Below are positions 36,199-47,150 of a stretch of 64,000 nucleotides of DNA, piece after piece. The translations under genes and the position numbers were made by a program. The notes under the pieces were generated by a model. The model did not search any database. It worked only from the letters and a program-made list of their open reading frames with translations, and was not told the origin of the DNA. The DNA is taken from NCBI RefSeq assembly GCF_900167045.1, contig NZ_FUXJ01000002.1, positions 137,898 to 201,897 of the forward strand, given 5' to 3'. The stretch comes from Legionella maceachernii (GTDB lineage Bacteria > Pseudomonadota > Gammaproteobacteria > Legionellales > Legionellaceae). Positions within the stretch are counted from its first letter, which is position 1. Each line of letters starts with the position of its first letter.

Positions 36199-37620
36199 GT
36201 GAAGAGCATGCAAAGACCCATAAGAACCATCGCCAGTGCAGCCGTCTTGGCGGTGATGGCAAATAGTGCCGCTAATGCGGGGAGCTTTTCCCTGTACACA
36301 GAAAGTAGTCCGGCTGCAATCGGTAACTATGCGGCTGGTATTGCTGCTGAAGCTGCGGACGCTTCAATTGGCTGGTATAACCCAGCAGGTCTTTCCTTAC
36401 TTCATCGGCAAGAACTCGTAGTGGGCGAGGTCACGATATTTCCCTCGGCTAAATTATCAGGTACTAGCACGTTTGCTTCACAAGGAATGCCAAGTTATTT
36501 CCAAACCTTTAATAACCTCAATGGGGCCAAAATGGGATACGTTCCGTCATTCCATTATGCTTTACCTTTGGGTCAAAACATGACTTTTGGTTTAAGTCTT
36601 GTAGCGCCTTTTGGGTTGGCTACCCAATGGGACCGCTCAGGGCCTTTACGCTATGCAGCAACCACCAGCAACTTAGTGACCACTGACCTTTCTCCGGAAA
36701 TAGGGGGTAGGTTAAACGATCATTTTGCTCTCGGGTTAGGCATTGATTTGCAGTATGCACGAGTTCGATTCCATCGCGTTTTGGGCGCTCCTACCTTATT
36801 ACAGCGATTTAACTTACCTATGTTTCTTGATTCGCTTAGTTACAACAAAGGGCATACATTCAGTGTTGGATTCCATGCGGGCGGTATGGCGCTCTTTAAT
36901 CAAGACCATACTCGCTTTGGTTTGAACTATCAATCGCAAGTGAGGCATCGGTTCAATGGATTCAGCCGTTTACAAGGTCGTTTTGCTAGTTTAGGGCCAA
37001 CCCTTTCGCAAAGTGCAATATTGGCGGCCGATGGTGAAGCCATATTCTGGAGTAATACGCTTACAAGTAATACCGTGCTTTTCCCCGCGGTGACTACCTT
37101 AAGTGCTTATCAGGACGTTAATGACCGACTTGCGCTTTTAGGTTCTGTCGTTTATACAGGCTGGAATAGTTTAAGAACATTGGAGTTGCAACGGGTTGCA
37201 GCCTATGCTCCCTCGGTGGGCCAGGTTCTTGTTAATTCGACAACGACCGAATTTTATCGCAATGCTTGGCGCTTTGCTTTAGGCGCTAACTACCAGCTTA
37301 ATGATGTGTTAATGCTACGCGTAGGTGGCGGTTGGGATCAAACGCCCACTCGAAATCCTTTCAGGGATATACGTGTACCGGATACCAACCGTTGGGCTGC
37401 TTCGATCGGGGCACATTACCAATTGCAACCCACAGTGGGTTTTGATTTCGGTTATACACACTTGTTTAGTGCTGGACATTTCAAAGTAAATCGCACCGAT
37501 ACGGTAGGGTCAGGAAGTACTTATAACGTGAATGCTGGTATTAAAGCGCATGCTGATTTGTTGGGTATACAAGCTGTTTGGGTTCTTGATCAGCCAGCGC
37601 CTGTCGTACTCACTAAGTAA
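36199..37620 (+). CDS. FadL-type outer-membrane transport protein
   Basis: A 473-residue FadL/TodX-family beta-barrel for uptake of long-chain fatty acids or other hydrophobic compounds. The signal peptide ends at SAANAGS. The family N-terminal hatch motif is present: a glycine start, AADASIGWYNPAGLSLL (the NPAG box). Barrel strands follow, including MTFGLSLVAPFGLATQW, FDFGYTHLF and a final GIQAVWVL strand. The start is GTG at 36199, with AAGGAG at 36187-36192 giving a six-base spacing. It is monocistronic, ended by the terminator at 37641, and divergent from lysAC. The substrate is inferred from the family only. Confidence 0.9.
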   Translation: MKSMQRPIRTIASAAVLAVMANSAANAGSFSLYTESSPAAIGNYAAGIAAEAADASIGWYNPAGLSLLHRQELVVGEVTIFPSAKLSGTSTFASQGMPSYFQTFNNLNGAKMGYVPSFHYALPLGQNMTFGLSLVAPFGLATQWDRSGPLRYAATTSNLVTTDLSPEIGGRLNDHFALGLGIDLQYARVRFHRVLGAPTLLQRFNLPMFLDSLSYNKGHTFSVGFHAGGMALFNQDHTRFGLNYQSQVRHRFNGFSRLQGRFASLGPTLSQSAILAADGEAIFWSNTLTSNTVLFPAVTTLSAYQDVNDRLALLGSVVYTGWNSLRTLELQRVAAYAPSVGQVLVNSTTTEFYRNAWRFALGANYQLNDVLMLRVGGGWDQTPTRNPFRDIRVPDTNRWAASIGAHYQLQPTVGFDFGYTHLFSAGHFKVNRTDTVGSGSTYNVNAGIKAHADLLGIQAVWVLDQPAPVVLTK

Positions 37621-37640
37621 TTTCTAAGATGATTAAGAAA

Positions 37641-37665
37641 AACCACGCATTAGCGTGGTTTTTTT
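37641..37665 (+). terminator. Intrinsic terminator of the fadL-type gene
   Basis: AACCACGC (37641-37648), an ATTA loop and GCGTGGTT (37653-37660) run straight into a T-tract to 37666. It lies 20 bases after the stop codon. An A-run precedes the stem, so it could work in both directions. Confidence 0.88.
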
Positions 37666-37836
37666 ATGTGACGATAAGAGCTTGTCCGCACAGGCGCTAA
37701 CCTAAGATACCGTAGACTTGCGCCTGCCCAACAGCAGTGAGTGTTTAAGCAGACTCCAATGTTGAGTCAAGGCCCAACTAAGTTGTTTGCAATGGTGAGG
37801 GACTCCTGGATTCGGAACACTTTGGAAATAGTTAAG

Positions 37837-38229
37837 CTATTCCTGTATTAAAGTTGCTTTGCCTGGACCAGTAGCCTTGAATTTATATCCTTTGGGCCCA
37901 GTAATTGATTGAGGACTAATCTCGCCTGTTTCCATATCGATGGTAATCGTTCCGAGCTTGAAAGGTTTGTTAGTATCCGTTGCCAACTTAATTAAGGCGG
38001 AACATTTGCCCTTGAGCGTATAACCGTAACAGGCCATTTCAATTAAAGTCCATGGTACAGTCCCTACACTTTTAGCTGGAGTGGGTATCGCTGGAACAAT
38101 TCCATCGATGTATTCATTCATCTCCACGTCAGTGGTATTGCGAATGATTAAATCAGTCGGATGAGCGAGAACGACAGTCGCGCTTAAGCTTAAAGTCGTG
38201 GCAACTAAGCCTTTTAACATTCGATTCAT
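37837..38229 (-). CDS. Small exported protein of unknown function
   Basis: A 130-residue protein with a clear signal peptide (MLKGLVATTLSLSATVVLAH) and a mature part of about 108 residues. Two cysteines lie close together in the middle (MACYGY, GKCSALI) and may form a disulfide. The C-terminal half has DMETGEISPQ and a GPKGYKFKATGPGKATL strand pair. I do not recognise the family; similar small periplasmic proteins occur in Legionella. A GGAG ribosome-binding site lies ahead of the ATG. The gene stands alone, with a GCCTTG/CAAGGC hairpin in its leader (about 38260-38280). Confidence 0.75.
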   Translation of the reverse strand: MNRMLKGLVATTLSLSATVVLAHPTDLIIRNTTDVEMNEYIDGIVPAIPTPAKSVGTVPWTLIEMACYGYTLKGKCSALIKLATDTNKPFKLGTITIDMETGEISPQSITGPKGYKFKATGPGKATLIQE

Positions 38230-38405
38230 ACAAAAACTCCATTACAAAAGATTCGTTTGCCTTGCATAGCACAAGGCAATCGCGCACTACTATAGGGTAA
38301 TGTTTTTATGCAGACAACCTTTTCATGAGTCAGTAGAGAGAAAATGGATTCTTTATGTGTTTTTTAAAAACAAAATGTTCATCATAAATGCTAAATTGAA
38401 GTCGT

Positions 38406-39398
38406 CTAAAGCGCCTTACTCCTCAAAAAATGAGCAATATCCTTAGCGAAATAGGAAATAATGAAATCGGCTCCTGCGCGTTTGATGGCTATCAGACTTT
38501 CAACCATTGCCTGTTCCTCATTAATTAAACCTTGACTAGCCGCATTTTTTAGCATGGCATATTCACCACTGACTTGATAAGCACATAAGGGTACCTCGGG
38601 AAAATGTTGTTTAACCTTATAGATAACATCAAGATATCCCATGGCGGGTTTGACCATAAGCAGATCCGCACCTTCTTTTAAATCAAGTGCTGCTTCCCTT
38701 AATGCTTCGTTGGAATTGGCGGGATCCATTTGATAGGTTTTTCTGTCACCAAATTGAGGCGCACCTTGAGCTGCTTCGCGAAACGGGCCGTAGAAAATTG
38801 AACAGTATTTCACTGCGTAACTCAAAATAGCGGTATCAGAATGCCCAGCTTTATCCAGTGCATGGCGAATGGCTGCGACCATGCCATCAATCATCCCACT
38901 CGGCGCTACCCAATCAGCACCTGCATCGGCATAACTTACCGCCTGTTGAGCGAGTAATTCCAAAGTGCTGTCATTGTCCAATTTTTCACCGTGTAGAGTC
39001 CCACAGTGGCCATGATCGGTGTATTCGCAAAAACACACATCGGTGATAATCAACATGTCTTTATGAGTTTCGCGAATAACTCGCACCGCTTGCTGAATAA
39101 TACCCGTAGCACTTAAAGACGCGCTTCCAATGGCATCTTTATGAGCAGGAATGCCAAAAAGCAAAACTGCATTAATTCCTGCCTCGGCAAGTTGGTTTAT
39201 TTCAATGGGTAAATAATCTAAGCCCAGTTGAAATTGGCCGGGCATGCTTTTAATCTCTTGTCTACCAGTAAGTGCTTCAGCAATGAACAATGGCGCAATG
39301 AATTGTTGCGGATGTAAATGCGTTTCTCGCACCAAAGCCCTTACAGTAGGGCTGCTACGTAATCGTCTTAATCGTAATGAAAGGGAAGAATTAGCCAT
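38406..39398 (-). CDS. hemB: Delta-aminolevulinic acid dehydratase (porphobilinogen synthase)
   Basis: A protein of 330 residues from the ATG at 39398, chosen because AGGAG sits four bases upstream and it gives the usual RLRRLR start; a longer frame would overlap tamB. It condenses two aminolevulinates to porphobilinogen in haem synthesis. The zinc-site segment is DVCFCEYTDHGHCG. The two active-site lysines are in SYAVKYCS and LLMVKPAM, and QMDPANSNEA is intact. It directly follows tamB (one-base gap), so it is likely at the end of the mutS-tamA-tamB run. Confidence 0.96.
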   Translation of the reverse strand: MANSSLSLRLRRLRSSPTVRALVRETHLHPQQFIAPLFIAEALTGRQEIKSMPGQFQLGLDYLPIEINQLAEAGINAVLLFGIPAHKDAIGSASLSATGIIQQAVRVIRETHKDMLIITDVCFCEYTDHGHCGTLHGEKLDNDSTLELLAQQAVSYADAGADWVAPSGMIDGMVAAIRHALDKAGHSDTAILSYAVKYCSIFYGPFREAAQGAPQFGDRKTYQMDPANSNEALREAALDLKEGADLLMVKPAMGYLDVIYKVKQHFPEVPLCAYQVSGEYAMLKNAASQGLINEEQAMVESLIAIKRAGADFIISYFAKDIAHFLRSKAL

Positions 39399-39399
39399 G

Positions 39400-42300
39400 T
39401 TACTCCTTTTGAGTCTCTCGGGTATATAACAAATCAACGCCGCTGGCAGTTAGACTAGCATTAACTTGGATACTTAAAAATTTATTCAACAAGTAGGTTA
39501 AAGTAAACACATTCGAATCGGCTTGTGCTAAACCAAAATTGTAACTTACATAAATACGCTTGGTTATCGATTTTCCTACCACCACGGAGCTAGACTCTGT
39601 GATTTGATTGGTTTGCTGATTATACTTAGTATTGCTTTTTATATCCAAATCTACGCCTAAAGCTTGTTTTAATTGGGATAATAATTGCGTGCCTCTCGTT
39701 CCTGCGCCAAGTTTCATCGAGCTGATGGCGTTTAACAGAAGCTGACCACCTGCCTTGTTGGCTTGGTTTGCAGGTTTTCCTAATAAAAGCATGGATAGAA
39801 TATCGGCTTGTGACAGCGAGGAAGGATCTGAGAACAGTTGTATTTTAGGGGAGCTTAGACGCCCACTCACTTCAATGCCTACCGTCACCTCATTACCAAA
39901 ATCCAATTTTTGTAAATTGGCTGAATTGAAATCAAAGAGTTGATTAGATCCCGAAAAGGATGCATTTGAGTTGTTAAAACGACGAACGGCACGAATATTA
40001 ATACCTGGATTATCAATCGAACCACCCGTAAAAATAAGTTGACCTTGATCAATTGCCAAATCTTGACCATACGCTTGATATTTTCCATCCCGGACATTTA
40101 GTTCGCCGCTGGCGTTAAGTGGTCCTTGAGGCAATTGGCGCAAGCGAATATTGCCAGTAAGAAATCCACGTAATCCTTTCACATCGATGGCAACATTTTC
40201 TCCCATATCCAAGTAAATGTCGGTATTGATAGGAAGTGGATTAGGTGAGGAAGCAGATTTTGGCCCGATAAACACAGCGTCCTCCGATAAGCTTATTGTG
40301 CTCGTAAAGTTTTGTGGTTTAATTTGAGCATTGGGAATTAAAATTCTTCCCGTCATGTCCATGGCATTGGGCTTAAAATAAATGACTAGTTGAGGCGATA
40401 AATTGATGAGGTATTCGTCGGTTTTAATCAGGGGAAAGTCATCACCATTTAGGGTAAGGGAGCCAGTCATTTCAGGAGTAAAATCGCCATTACCTTTTAA
40501 GTAAAGCACTTTATTTTGGGATGCAATAGTACCCTGAGAAGTCCATCGTTTATTACGACTTTGAAAATGAATCTCAATAGGGTTCAAATTAAGCCCAATT
40601 TTTGGGATTAATAATTTTGCTTTATCAAGATGAAGTGTTCCTTCTATGACTGGTTTATCGATTGTTCCTTTTAAGAGAAGTAAAGCATTTAATTGGCCAT
40701 CAAGTTGAGTTGCAGCCTCACTGAAATTTTCAAGAAAAGCAAGGGAGTTTACATTCAAATTTAAATTTCCTTTAATAGGCTGATTAGCTGATAAACCTTC
40801 ATCTAAACGAAATGAAGGTAAATCAAGATTTAAAAGGAGTGATTTATAGTGATCGAGAATTAAGTTTCCCTTTACTTGTAAGCGAGTAGAATTTAAGTCT
40901 GCATGAATTTGGCCACCTGTAAAGGGTAAAATCGCAGCAGGATCTTCTTCAGAAAGTTGATATTTTCCTGGTTGAATGGTCAAATTCATCTCGCCTTGAG
41001 TGGGACTTGTTATTGTTGCATTCGCAGTGAGTCCGGTTTGCAAATTTTTCAGATGAGGGTGCAACAAAGAAGGGTAGGGGATGAAGGCTTTAAGCTGCCA
41101 TTGATAGGGGATTGATCCCTTAATTTGCAGCTGATTTTCACCAAGCGAAGCTTGACCATTCACTTGATGATTCTGATAATGAAGTGTTGCGGCAAGTACT
41201 CTACCAAAATACTGTGTGGTTAAAGCCGAGTCTAAGGATAAATCATCCAGTGAATTCCCAGTCAAAGCAGTATTCCATTTGAGTTGTTGAATAGGTTGCT
41301 CCGTACCTACTAAATCAACTGATTTTGCTAGAACTTGCCCTTGTATTTTAGGCGATGCTTTTTCATCGTAAACTAAATGAATATTCATCTCTCCTTCAGG
41401 AAATTTTATAGGTAATCGCTCGCTCTTCCCTTTTTCATCACGCGCATTGTCGGCGGGATCGAGTGATGGTGAGGGGTTCTTAGACGCTGCAGGCAATCCA
41501 CGGGATGTTGGAATGGAGAGGGGGTGGGCTATTTTTATAGTACCTTGAGTTTGCAGTGATTGATTAGTAGTCTGGCCATTAAGTTGAATAGTCGCACGAA
41601 TGGGAGAGGTAATCACAGAGGCAAAATTAAAGTTCACATGAGGAAAAGTACCCTCGATTTGCAGACTGCCGTCACTGCTTTCAAACGTTTGATCATTATC
41701 GATGGGCCAGATAAATTGATGCCAGGTGGCTAGATGATGTATTTCTTTTCCATAGCGAAGCGTGCCATTAATAATTGTCCCTTTGGGATTGCGCATTTCC
41801 CCATGCCAATGGTAGAGAGAAAAATCACCGCCCACTTTTAGGAATCCCTCGATCTTTTGCGATTGGCTTTTTGATTTAAGCTGCAAACTGCCAGACAGAG
41901 GATAAGGAAAAATAGGCTGAGCTTGTCCTGAAATAGCAAAATTCATGTCAGAAAAATCCACGTTAAACTGATTAATTTGCCATAATTTATTTGTCAGATT
42001 AGCCTTTAATTTAAGGTTAGAAAATTGATGGTTACTTTCATTTTGAGTGATTGTCAAACGATCAATAGAGGCATCCTTAATTTCCATATTAATGGGCAGT
42101 TTAATGGGTGCTTTTTTGTCCGAACGAGCATTATCTTCTTTTAATACTACAGATAAAGACTGTGCGCGCAAAGTTTCAATGAATAATTTATGCTTAAACA
42201 GCAATTGCCATCGCCAGTTTAAATTAAATTTTTCGAGGTTAATCGCAAATTGATTATTTTGATAATTGAGATGATTCAATGAAAAATCGTGAATAAGCCT

Positions 42301-42474
42301 GCCTTGCGGTTTTTCGACAATCAGCTTGCCAGGCAAAATAATTTTAGCGATTTGCATGGTAAGGAAAAGGCCAGGTGTAGTGGTCAGCAAAAAAAGGAAT
42401 AAGCCTCCTAATACAACAAACAGAACAGCTAAACTTTTTATAAGCGTTTTTACTGCAGAAAGAACGTTGCGCAT
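39400..42474 (-). CDS. tamB: Translocation and assembly module protein TamB
   Basis: A 1024-residue AsmA/DUF490-family protein with one N-terminal membrane anchor (about 10-35) and a long repetitive beta-taco periplasmic body. The C-terminal DUF490 part shows RLSSPKIQLFSDPSSLSQ, ADILSMLLLGKP and a final strand set ending GVDLLYTRE. TamB spans the periplasm and works with TamA in insertion of some outer-membrane proteins and in lipid transport. Its ATG shares one base with the tamA stop (TAATG), so translation is coupled. It is shorter than E. coli TamB (1259). Confidence 0.92.
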   Translation of the reverse strand: MRNVLSAVKTLIKSLAVLFVVLGGLFLFLLTTTPGLFLTMQIAKIILPGKLIVEKPQGRLIHDFSLNHLNYQNNQFAINLEKFNLNWRWQLLFKHKLFIETLRAQSLSVVLKEDNARSDKKAPIKLPINMEIKDASIDRLTITQNESNHQFSNLKLKANLTNKLWQINQFNVDFSDMNFAISGQAQPIFPYPLSGSLQLKSKSQSQKIEGFLKVGGDFSLYHWHGEMRNPKGTIINGTLRYGKEIHHLATWHQFIWPIDNDQTFESSDGSLQIEGTFPHVNFNFASVITSPIRATIQLNGQTTNQSLQTQGTIKIAHPLSIPTSRGLPAASKNPSPSLDPADNARDEKGKSERLPIKFPEGEMNIHLVYDEKASPKIQGQVLAKSVDLVGTEQPIQQLKWNTALTGNSLDDLSLDSALTTQYFGRVLAATLHYQNHQVNGQASLGENQLQIKGSIPYQWQLKAFIPYPSLLHPHLKNLQTGLTANATITSPTQGEMNLTIQPGKYQLSEEDPAAILPFTGGQIHADLNSTRLQVKGNLILDHYKSLLLNLDLPSFRLDEGLSANQPIKGNLNLNVNSLAFLENFSEAATQLDGQLNALLLLKGTIDKPVIEGTLHLDKAKLLIPKIGLNLNPIEIHFQSRNKRWTSQGTIASQNKVLYLKGNGDFTPEMTGSLTLNGDDFPLIKTDEYLINLSPQLVIYFKPNAMDMTGRILIPNAQIKPQNFTSTISLSEDAVFIGPKSASSPNPLPINTDIYLDMGENVAIDVKGLRGFLTGNIRLRQLPQGPLNASGELNVRDGKYQAYGQDLAIDQGQLIFTGGSIDNPGINIRAVRRFNNSNASFSGSNQLFDFNSANLQKLDFGNEVTVGIEVSGRLSSPKIQLFSDPSSLSQADILSMLLLGKPANQANKAGGQLLLNAISSMKLGAGTRGTQLLSQLKQALGVDLDIKSNTKYNQQTNQITESSSVVVGKSITKRIYVSYNFGLAQADSNVFTLTYLLNKFLSIQVNASLTASGVDLLYTRETQKE

Positions 42475-44210
42475 TATAAATCGGGTCCCATGTTAACCAC
42501 AAATTTTGGATTTTTCGCATGATGACTAAGATGAGTGCCCACTGCTTGGGCGATGCCTATTTTAATAGGACCCACGGGGGATACCCACATCAAGCCAATG
42601 CCGATATCATTTTTTAGCCTTCTTGGACCAGGCCTGTAAACATCACCGCTATCGAAAAAACCGATAAGATACCAATTTTCTTTTGTTTCCTTTTGAATTT
42701 CTAGACCGCTGTAGGTCAACACTTTACCCGGACCAATCGAATTAAAGGGGTACGCTTTTAAATTCTCAGCACCCCCCAACAAGAGGGCGAGTGACAAAGG
42801 GAGTTGATTGATGTCCCTAATTTGAGTGATCCCTTGAATGGTATGAAAATAAAAGCGGGTGCGAAGTAGTGGAATAGTAAGAGCGGCTTTTGCATTAATT
42901 GAAGTTTGAACGAAATTGCCATTCGAAAGAAACGCTTTACTCGCGCCAAGCCCATTGACCGTGACGTTGAATCCTGACGGTGAAAAAAGGTTATTTTTGG
43001 TTTTAAGCCAAGTAAAGCTCGCTTTTGGAAAAATTGCGCGTTTATTTTCATTCGGTTTTCGATAATAGTGATAATCATCATAAAGGGCATTGATGGATAA
43101 AACACGCTGAAAAGAAGGTAAAGTATGGTGCTGCGAGAGCGAGAATAAGAGGGATTTACTGTATCCGGAATTGTAATTCAAAGCAGATATATTTCCATTA
43201 ATTTGATATTGATCAGTGACAGGATTTTTTCCCGGAATAACATATTGTGCTTTTAAGGCGCTTTGGGCTACTGATCCCAATGCAATCAAGTTCAATTTAT
43301 GTCCCGCACGGTTAATTGGGATAATGTGATAGCCAACGCGTCCACGGGGGCCTGTGTCGGTACCATAACCCACCCCGAACGAATAACCAGTACGAGGAAC
43401 AGGCTGCAAATGCACCTGAACGGGAATATAACGTTCATTTCCGCCAATTTGTGGCTTAACGGCAATACTGCGAAAATAGCCACTGCTCACTAATTGCGTG
43501 TTAAATGTAAGGATTTGATCCGTGGAGTAGGGCTGACCGTACGCAAAAGGCGTGAAACGATGCAATAACTCTGGAGAAATAGACGTCGGATCAAATTGCA
43601 CCTGCCCAAAATAATATTGCGGTCCAGTATCGAACAACAAAACAACCTGCGAGGTATATTTATTTAAATCGATAAGGATTTCCGCTTTTTCAAAAGACGA
43701 ATGTAAATACCCCTGGCGCTCAGCCGCATCCGATAAAATTTGCTTGGTTTCTTCATACTTAGCACTGTTTAAGGGTTGCCCTGTTGCAATCGGTAATTGA
43801 GTTAACACTTTTTTAATTTCAGGATTCTCTGCACCTTCTCCTTTAAGACGCGTATTGAACTGCGTGATAAGCATTTGTGGACCAGGATCAATCTGAATTT
43901 GTAGGGGCTGTCTTCTTAGGGTGATTTGCGGTTTAAAATACCCGTAAGGTTGCATCGCTTGCGTGATTTGCTGTTTGAGCTCTTCATCTGTTTCTTGGTT
44001 TAAGGATTTGGTTTGTTCGATTTCCATTAGACGTGATTGAATATTGGCCAGCAACTTTCCTTTCACACCAATGATATAGAAATTCATTTTAGCGGCAGCC
44101 ATGAGCAAAGGCAGGCAGCCGAGTGTCAAAAGAAGTAATAGTTTACTCCGTGTAAAGAAACGCTCAGAAAGCCATTCGTCTCTCCGCTTCCCCGATCGAC
44201 GGCTTTTCAT
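42474..44210 (-). CDS. tamA: Translocation and assembly module protein TamA (Omp85 family)
   Basis: A 578-residue outer-membrane protein with an N-terminal hydrophobic segment (about 22-40), three POTRA domains (about 43-270) and a 16-strand Omp85 barrel. Family marks are [36 protein letters not shown]-like strand one, [16 protein letters not shown] (the conserved loop motif) and [18 protein letters not shown]. It pairs with TamB. The ATG overlaps the mutS stop by four bases, and the stop overlaps tamB by one. The signal sequence is unusual, with an Arg-rich N-terminus of about 20 residues. Confidence 0.92.
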   Translation of the reverse strand: MKSRRSGKRRDEWLSERFFTRSKLLLLLTLGCLPLLMAAAKMNFYIIGVKGKLLANIQSRLMEIEQTKSLNQETDEELKQQITQAMQPYGYFKPQITLRRQPLQIQIDPGPQMLITQFNTRLKGEGAENPEIKKVLTQLPIATGQPLNSAKYEETKQILSDAAERQGYLHSSFEKAEILIDLNKYTSQVVLLFDTGPQYYFGQVQFDPTSISPELLHRFTPFAYGQPYSTDQILTFNTQLVSSGYFRSIAVKPQIGGNERYIPVQVHLQPVPRTGYSFGVGYGTDTGPRGRVGYHIIPINRAGHKLNLIALGSVAQSALKAQYVIPGKNPVTDQYQINGNISALNYNSGYSKSLLFSLSQHHTLPSFQRVLSINALYDDYHYYRKPNENKRAIFPKASFTWLKTKNNLFSPSGFNVTVNGLGASKAFLSNGNFVQTSINAKAALTIPLLRTRFYFHTIQGITQIRDINQLPLSLALLLGGAENLKAYPFNSIGPGKVLTYSGLEIQKETKENWYLIGFFDSGDVYRPGPRRLKNDIGIGLMWVSPVGPIKIGIAQAVGTHLSHHAKNPKFVVNMGPDL

Positions 44211-46735
44211 ACAAGCCCTGTAACAACATTCGCTTCCAATGCTTTTAGGCGGTAGATAAGCTCAAGTGCCTCACGGGGAGATAAGCTATCTGCATCAATT
44301 TTTGCCAGTTCCTTTAAGATTACGGAAGGAGGTTGGTCAATGGTCACAGGTTTTGGCACCGGTTGCGATTGAACGTGAGTCAAATGTTGATGAGCAAGTT
44401 GCAACACTTCTTTGGGAATGCCTGCTAATTGGGCTACTTCTAAGCCATAGCTGCGGTTAGCAGGGCCCTCTTCCACGTGATAGAGAAAGACGATACTGTC
44501 GTTTGTCAGTGTGGCTTGTAAATGAATATTTCTAATGCAGCTAAACAGTTCAGGTAAATGAGTTAGCTCGAAATAATGAGTAGAAAATAAAGTATAGGCG
44601 TTAAGAGTATTAGCCAGATAAACACAAGTGGCGTAAGCTAAAGCCATCCCGTCATAGGTGCTTGTTCCGCGACCAATTTCATCGATTAAGACTAAGCTTT
44701 TATTAGTTGCCTGGCGCAAAATGTGAGCCGTTTCAGTCATTTCCACCATAAAAGTAGAACGACCTGAAGCCAAATCATCCGAAGCACCGATGCGTGTGAA
44801 GATCCGATCAAGAGGTCCTATTTGTACTCGTTTGGCAGGGACATAACTGCCTATATGTGCCAGCAGCACGATTAAAGCGGTTTGACGCATGTAAGTGGAT
44901 TTTCCACCCATATTAGGCCCGGTGATGAGCAGCATGTTTTTTTTATCGCTTAGAGTTAAATCATTAGCAATAAATCGTTCTTGCAAGGCCATCTCAACCA
45001 CGGGATGGCGACCTTGGGTAATATGGATGCCTCCTTGAGGAATGAATTCGGGGCAACACCAATTCAGCGATTGGGCCCGTTCAGCAAAATTTGCCAGTAC
45101 ATCGAGCTCGGCGAGTGCGTGAGCCAATTGCGTGAGGGATTTGATGTAGTGCTGCATTTTTTCGAGCAAATTGTCATAGAGCCACTTCTCACGTGCAAGC
45201 GCTTTTACCTGTGCCGAAAGCACTTTTTCTTCAAATTGTTTGAGTTCAGGGGTAATGTAGCGTTCGACATTTTTTAAAGTTTGTTTACGTTGATAATGTA
45301 AAGGCGCTTTTTCAGACTGGTTGCGAGACAACTCAATGTAATAACCCTGCACACGATTGTAGCCAAATTTCAAGGTGGACAAGCCTGAGCGTTGTTTTTC
45401 TGCCTGTTCTAAGTCAACCAATTTTTCTGTGGCATTCTCATTTAATGCCCTTAACTCATCGAGCTCCTCATCAAATCCCGAAGCAATGACCCCACCATCG
45501 CGAATGAGCATAGGCGGATTATCAATAATGGCACTGCTTAAAAGGGTGTGAAGTTCAGGTTGAGCAACTAAATGGCTTGCCAGTTCTTTTAACAGAGGCG
45601 ATTGATTGGTTTCAATGTGGCCATGGAGTTCAGGCAGGATTGTCAGGGTTTGTCGTAATTGAACAAGATCACGTGGTCTTGCTGATTTCAAGGCAATGCG
45701 AGATACAATGCGCTCCACATCACAAATTTGCCTGAGCAGGGGATGAAGAAGGGGGGCTTGATTTTTTTCAAGAAGTTCACTCACGGCGATTTGGCGCTGC
45801 CGAAGGGAATTAAGCTGATTGAGAGGTCTACCAAGCCAGCGTTTGAGCAAGCGGCTACCCATGGCGCAAGCGGTGGAATCAAGCACGGCAAGTAAGCTAT
45901 TTTCCCGACCACCCTGATTATTTTCAAATAACTCCAGATGTTTTTGCGTAGAGGCATCTATTTGCAAATAATCCTCATTTTGTTCCAAAGTGATATGCGT
46001 TAAATGAGGCATGGCTTGTCGTTGTGTGCTCTGCAAATAAGTTAATAAACAACCAGCAGCAGGAAATGCAATAGCATAGTCTTTTTCACCAAATGCATCT
46101 AAGTTGCTTACTGCGAATTGCTCGCACAAAAGTTGGCGGGCGCGTTTTAAATCAAACTCCCAAGCAGGACGAATTTTTACCGCGAAGTGACCAATAGGTA
46201 ACGTCTGCTGTACTAGAATTTCAGCAGGTTGTAGCCGATGGATTTCTGCGCAAAGTTGTGCTTCATCATTCACATGCAGTAAATGAAAACGTCCGCCACT
46301 TAAATCAACCCAGGCAAGACCAAACTGCTTATTATGCGTATGAATGGCGAGCAGGATAGTATCCCTTTTGGCATCAAGAAGGGCCTCGTCAGTGACCGTT
46401 CCCGGTGTAATAATACGAGTCACTTGGCGTTCAACAGGTCCTTTTGATATTGCTGGATCCCCAATTTGCTCACAAATGGCAACGGATTCGCCTTTTCTGA
46501 CTAATCTGGCTAAATAATTTTCTACGGCATGATAAGGCACACCAGCCATGGGAATGGGTTTATCAGCGGATTGGCCGCGATGGGTTAAGGTAAGGTCTAG
46601 AAGATGGGCTGCTCGTTTAGCGTCATCATAAAAAAGTTCATAAAAATCGCCCATGCGATAAAACAAGAGCATATCAGGGTATTCGGATTTGATGCGCAAA
46701 TATTGCTGCATCATGGGGGTATGAGTGACAGACAT
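44207..46735 (-). CDS. mutS: DNA mismatch repair protein MutS
   Basis: An 842-residue mismatch-binding ATPase. The mismatch-reading F-x-E is in [13 protein letters not shown] near residue 32. Walker A is [14 protein letters not shown], Walker B is [16 protein letters not shown], and the later [12 protein letters not shown] is present. The clamp sequence [15 protein letters not shown] is intact. The ATG at 46735 gives the typical [17 protein letters not shown] opening. It is the first gene of a run with tamA, tamB and hemB, an arrangement I would call unusual, since mutS is often alone or near recA; here recA lies 1.3 kb away in the opposite direction. Confidence 0.96.
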   Translation of the reverse strand: MSVTHTPMMQQYLRIKSEYPDMLLFYRMGDFYELFYDDAKRAAHLLDLTLTHRGQSADKPIPMAGVPYHAVENYLARLVRKGESVAICEQIGDPAISKGPVERQVTRIITPGTVTDEALLDAKRDTILLAIHTHNKQFGLAWVDLSGGRFHLLHVNDEAQLCAEIHRLQPAEILVQQTLPIGHFAVKIRPAWEFDLKRARQLLCEQFAVSNLDAFGEKDYAIAFPAAGCLLTYLQSTQRQAMPHLTHITLEQNEDYLQIDASTQKHLELFENNQGGRENSLLAVLDSTACAMGSRLLKRWLGRPLNQLNSLRQRQIAVSELLEKNQAPLLHPLLRQICDVERIVSRIALKSARPRDLVQLRQTLTILPELHGHIETNQSPLLKELASHLVAQPELHTLLSSAIIDNPPMLIRDGGVIASGFDEELDELRALNENATEKLVDLEQAEKQRSGLSTLKFGYNRVQGYYIELSRNQSEKAPLHYQRKQTLKNVERYITPELKQFEEKVLSAQVKALAREKWLYDNLLEKMQHYIKSLTQLAHALAELDVLANFAERAQSLNWCCPEFIPQGGIHITQGRHPVVEMALQERFIANDLTLSDKKNMLLITGPNMGGKSTYMRQTALIVLLAHIGSYVPAKRVQIGPLDRIFTRIGASDDLASGRSTFMVEMTETAHILRQATNKSLVLIDEIGRGTSTYDGMALAYATCVYLANTLNAYTLFSTHYFELTHLPELFSCIRNIHLQATLTNDSIVFLYHVEEGPANRSYGLEVAQLAGIPKEVLQLAHQHLTHVQSQPVPKPVTIDQPPSVILKELAKIDADSLSPREALELIYRLKALEANVVTGLV

Positions 46736-46897
46736 AAATTTTCAAAGGCAGACAATTTGGAGGAATTCTAGCAAATGCCCCGGTTTAAGTCAGTAAATCA
46801 TAATAGGCTGATTTTTCATGATTTTGCGCAACAATTTGTCATAAAGGGCAATAAATAATGGTTATGGTTTTGCGAGGAATAAAAAACTAATGCAAAT

Positions 46898-46926
46898 TTA
46901 AGATTTGCCGATAATTCGACTATAAT
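46898..46926 (+). promoter_or_regulatory. Candidate sigma-70 promoter of a small RNA
   Basis: TTAAGA (46898-46903) and a perfect TATAAT (46921-46926) are separated by 17 bases. No protein-coding frame starts soon after, so transcription from here would make a non-coding RNA or a long leader for the lipoprotein gene. Confidence 0.45.
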
Positions 46927-46932
46927 GAGCTC

Positions 46933-47098
46933 AAAGACGTTGATTTTCTAGAAATTGTTACGTAACTATATGGATGATCAGCGTTTTTAAAAGTACATCC
47001 TCAGGGATGACCTTAAATGGCCAAAAGGCTTAAGTCAGGACAAGGAGAGCTATATTTACAGCAATCGCTTCATAAGTCCTTCACTTAAGGCAAATTTT
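46933..47098 (+). ncRNA. Candidate small RNA upstream of the lipoprotein gene
   Basis: The 415-base gap between mutS and the lipoprotein gene holds the promoter above, a short hairpin (CATCC, TCAG, GGATG near 46997) and a long imperfect stem. In that stem GGCTTAAGTCAGGAC (about 47028-47042) pairs with GTCCTTCACTTAAGGC (about 47075-47090), followed by AAATTTTTG. That end resembles an intrinsic terminator. Several GGA triplets occur, which may hint at CsrA-type binding, but no RsmY/RsmZ identity is claimed. Boundaries are predicted from promoter and stem only. Confidence 0.35.
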
Positions 47099-47125
47099 TG
47101 TTAGACTATTTAAGGGTGTTAATAC
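47098..47125 (+). promoter_or_regulatory. Candidate promoter of the small lipoprotein gene
   Basis: TTGTTA (47098-47103) and TAATAC (47120-47125) are spaced by 16 bases and lie 25 bases before the ATG at 47151. Confidence 0.45.
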
Positions 47126-47150
47126 CTATGATCAACTACGGAGAATGATT

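Noticed and set aside
46945-46965. LetA-type site (TNAGAAATTTCTNA) ahead of the candidate RNA
   Set aside because: Only AGAAATT matches; the second half is changed, so an RsmY/RsmZ identity is not supported.
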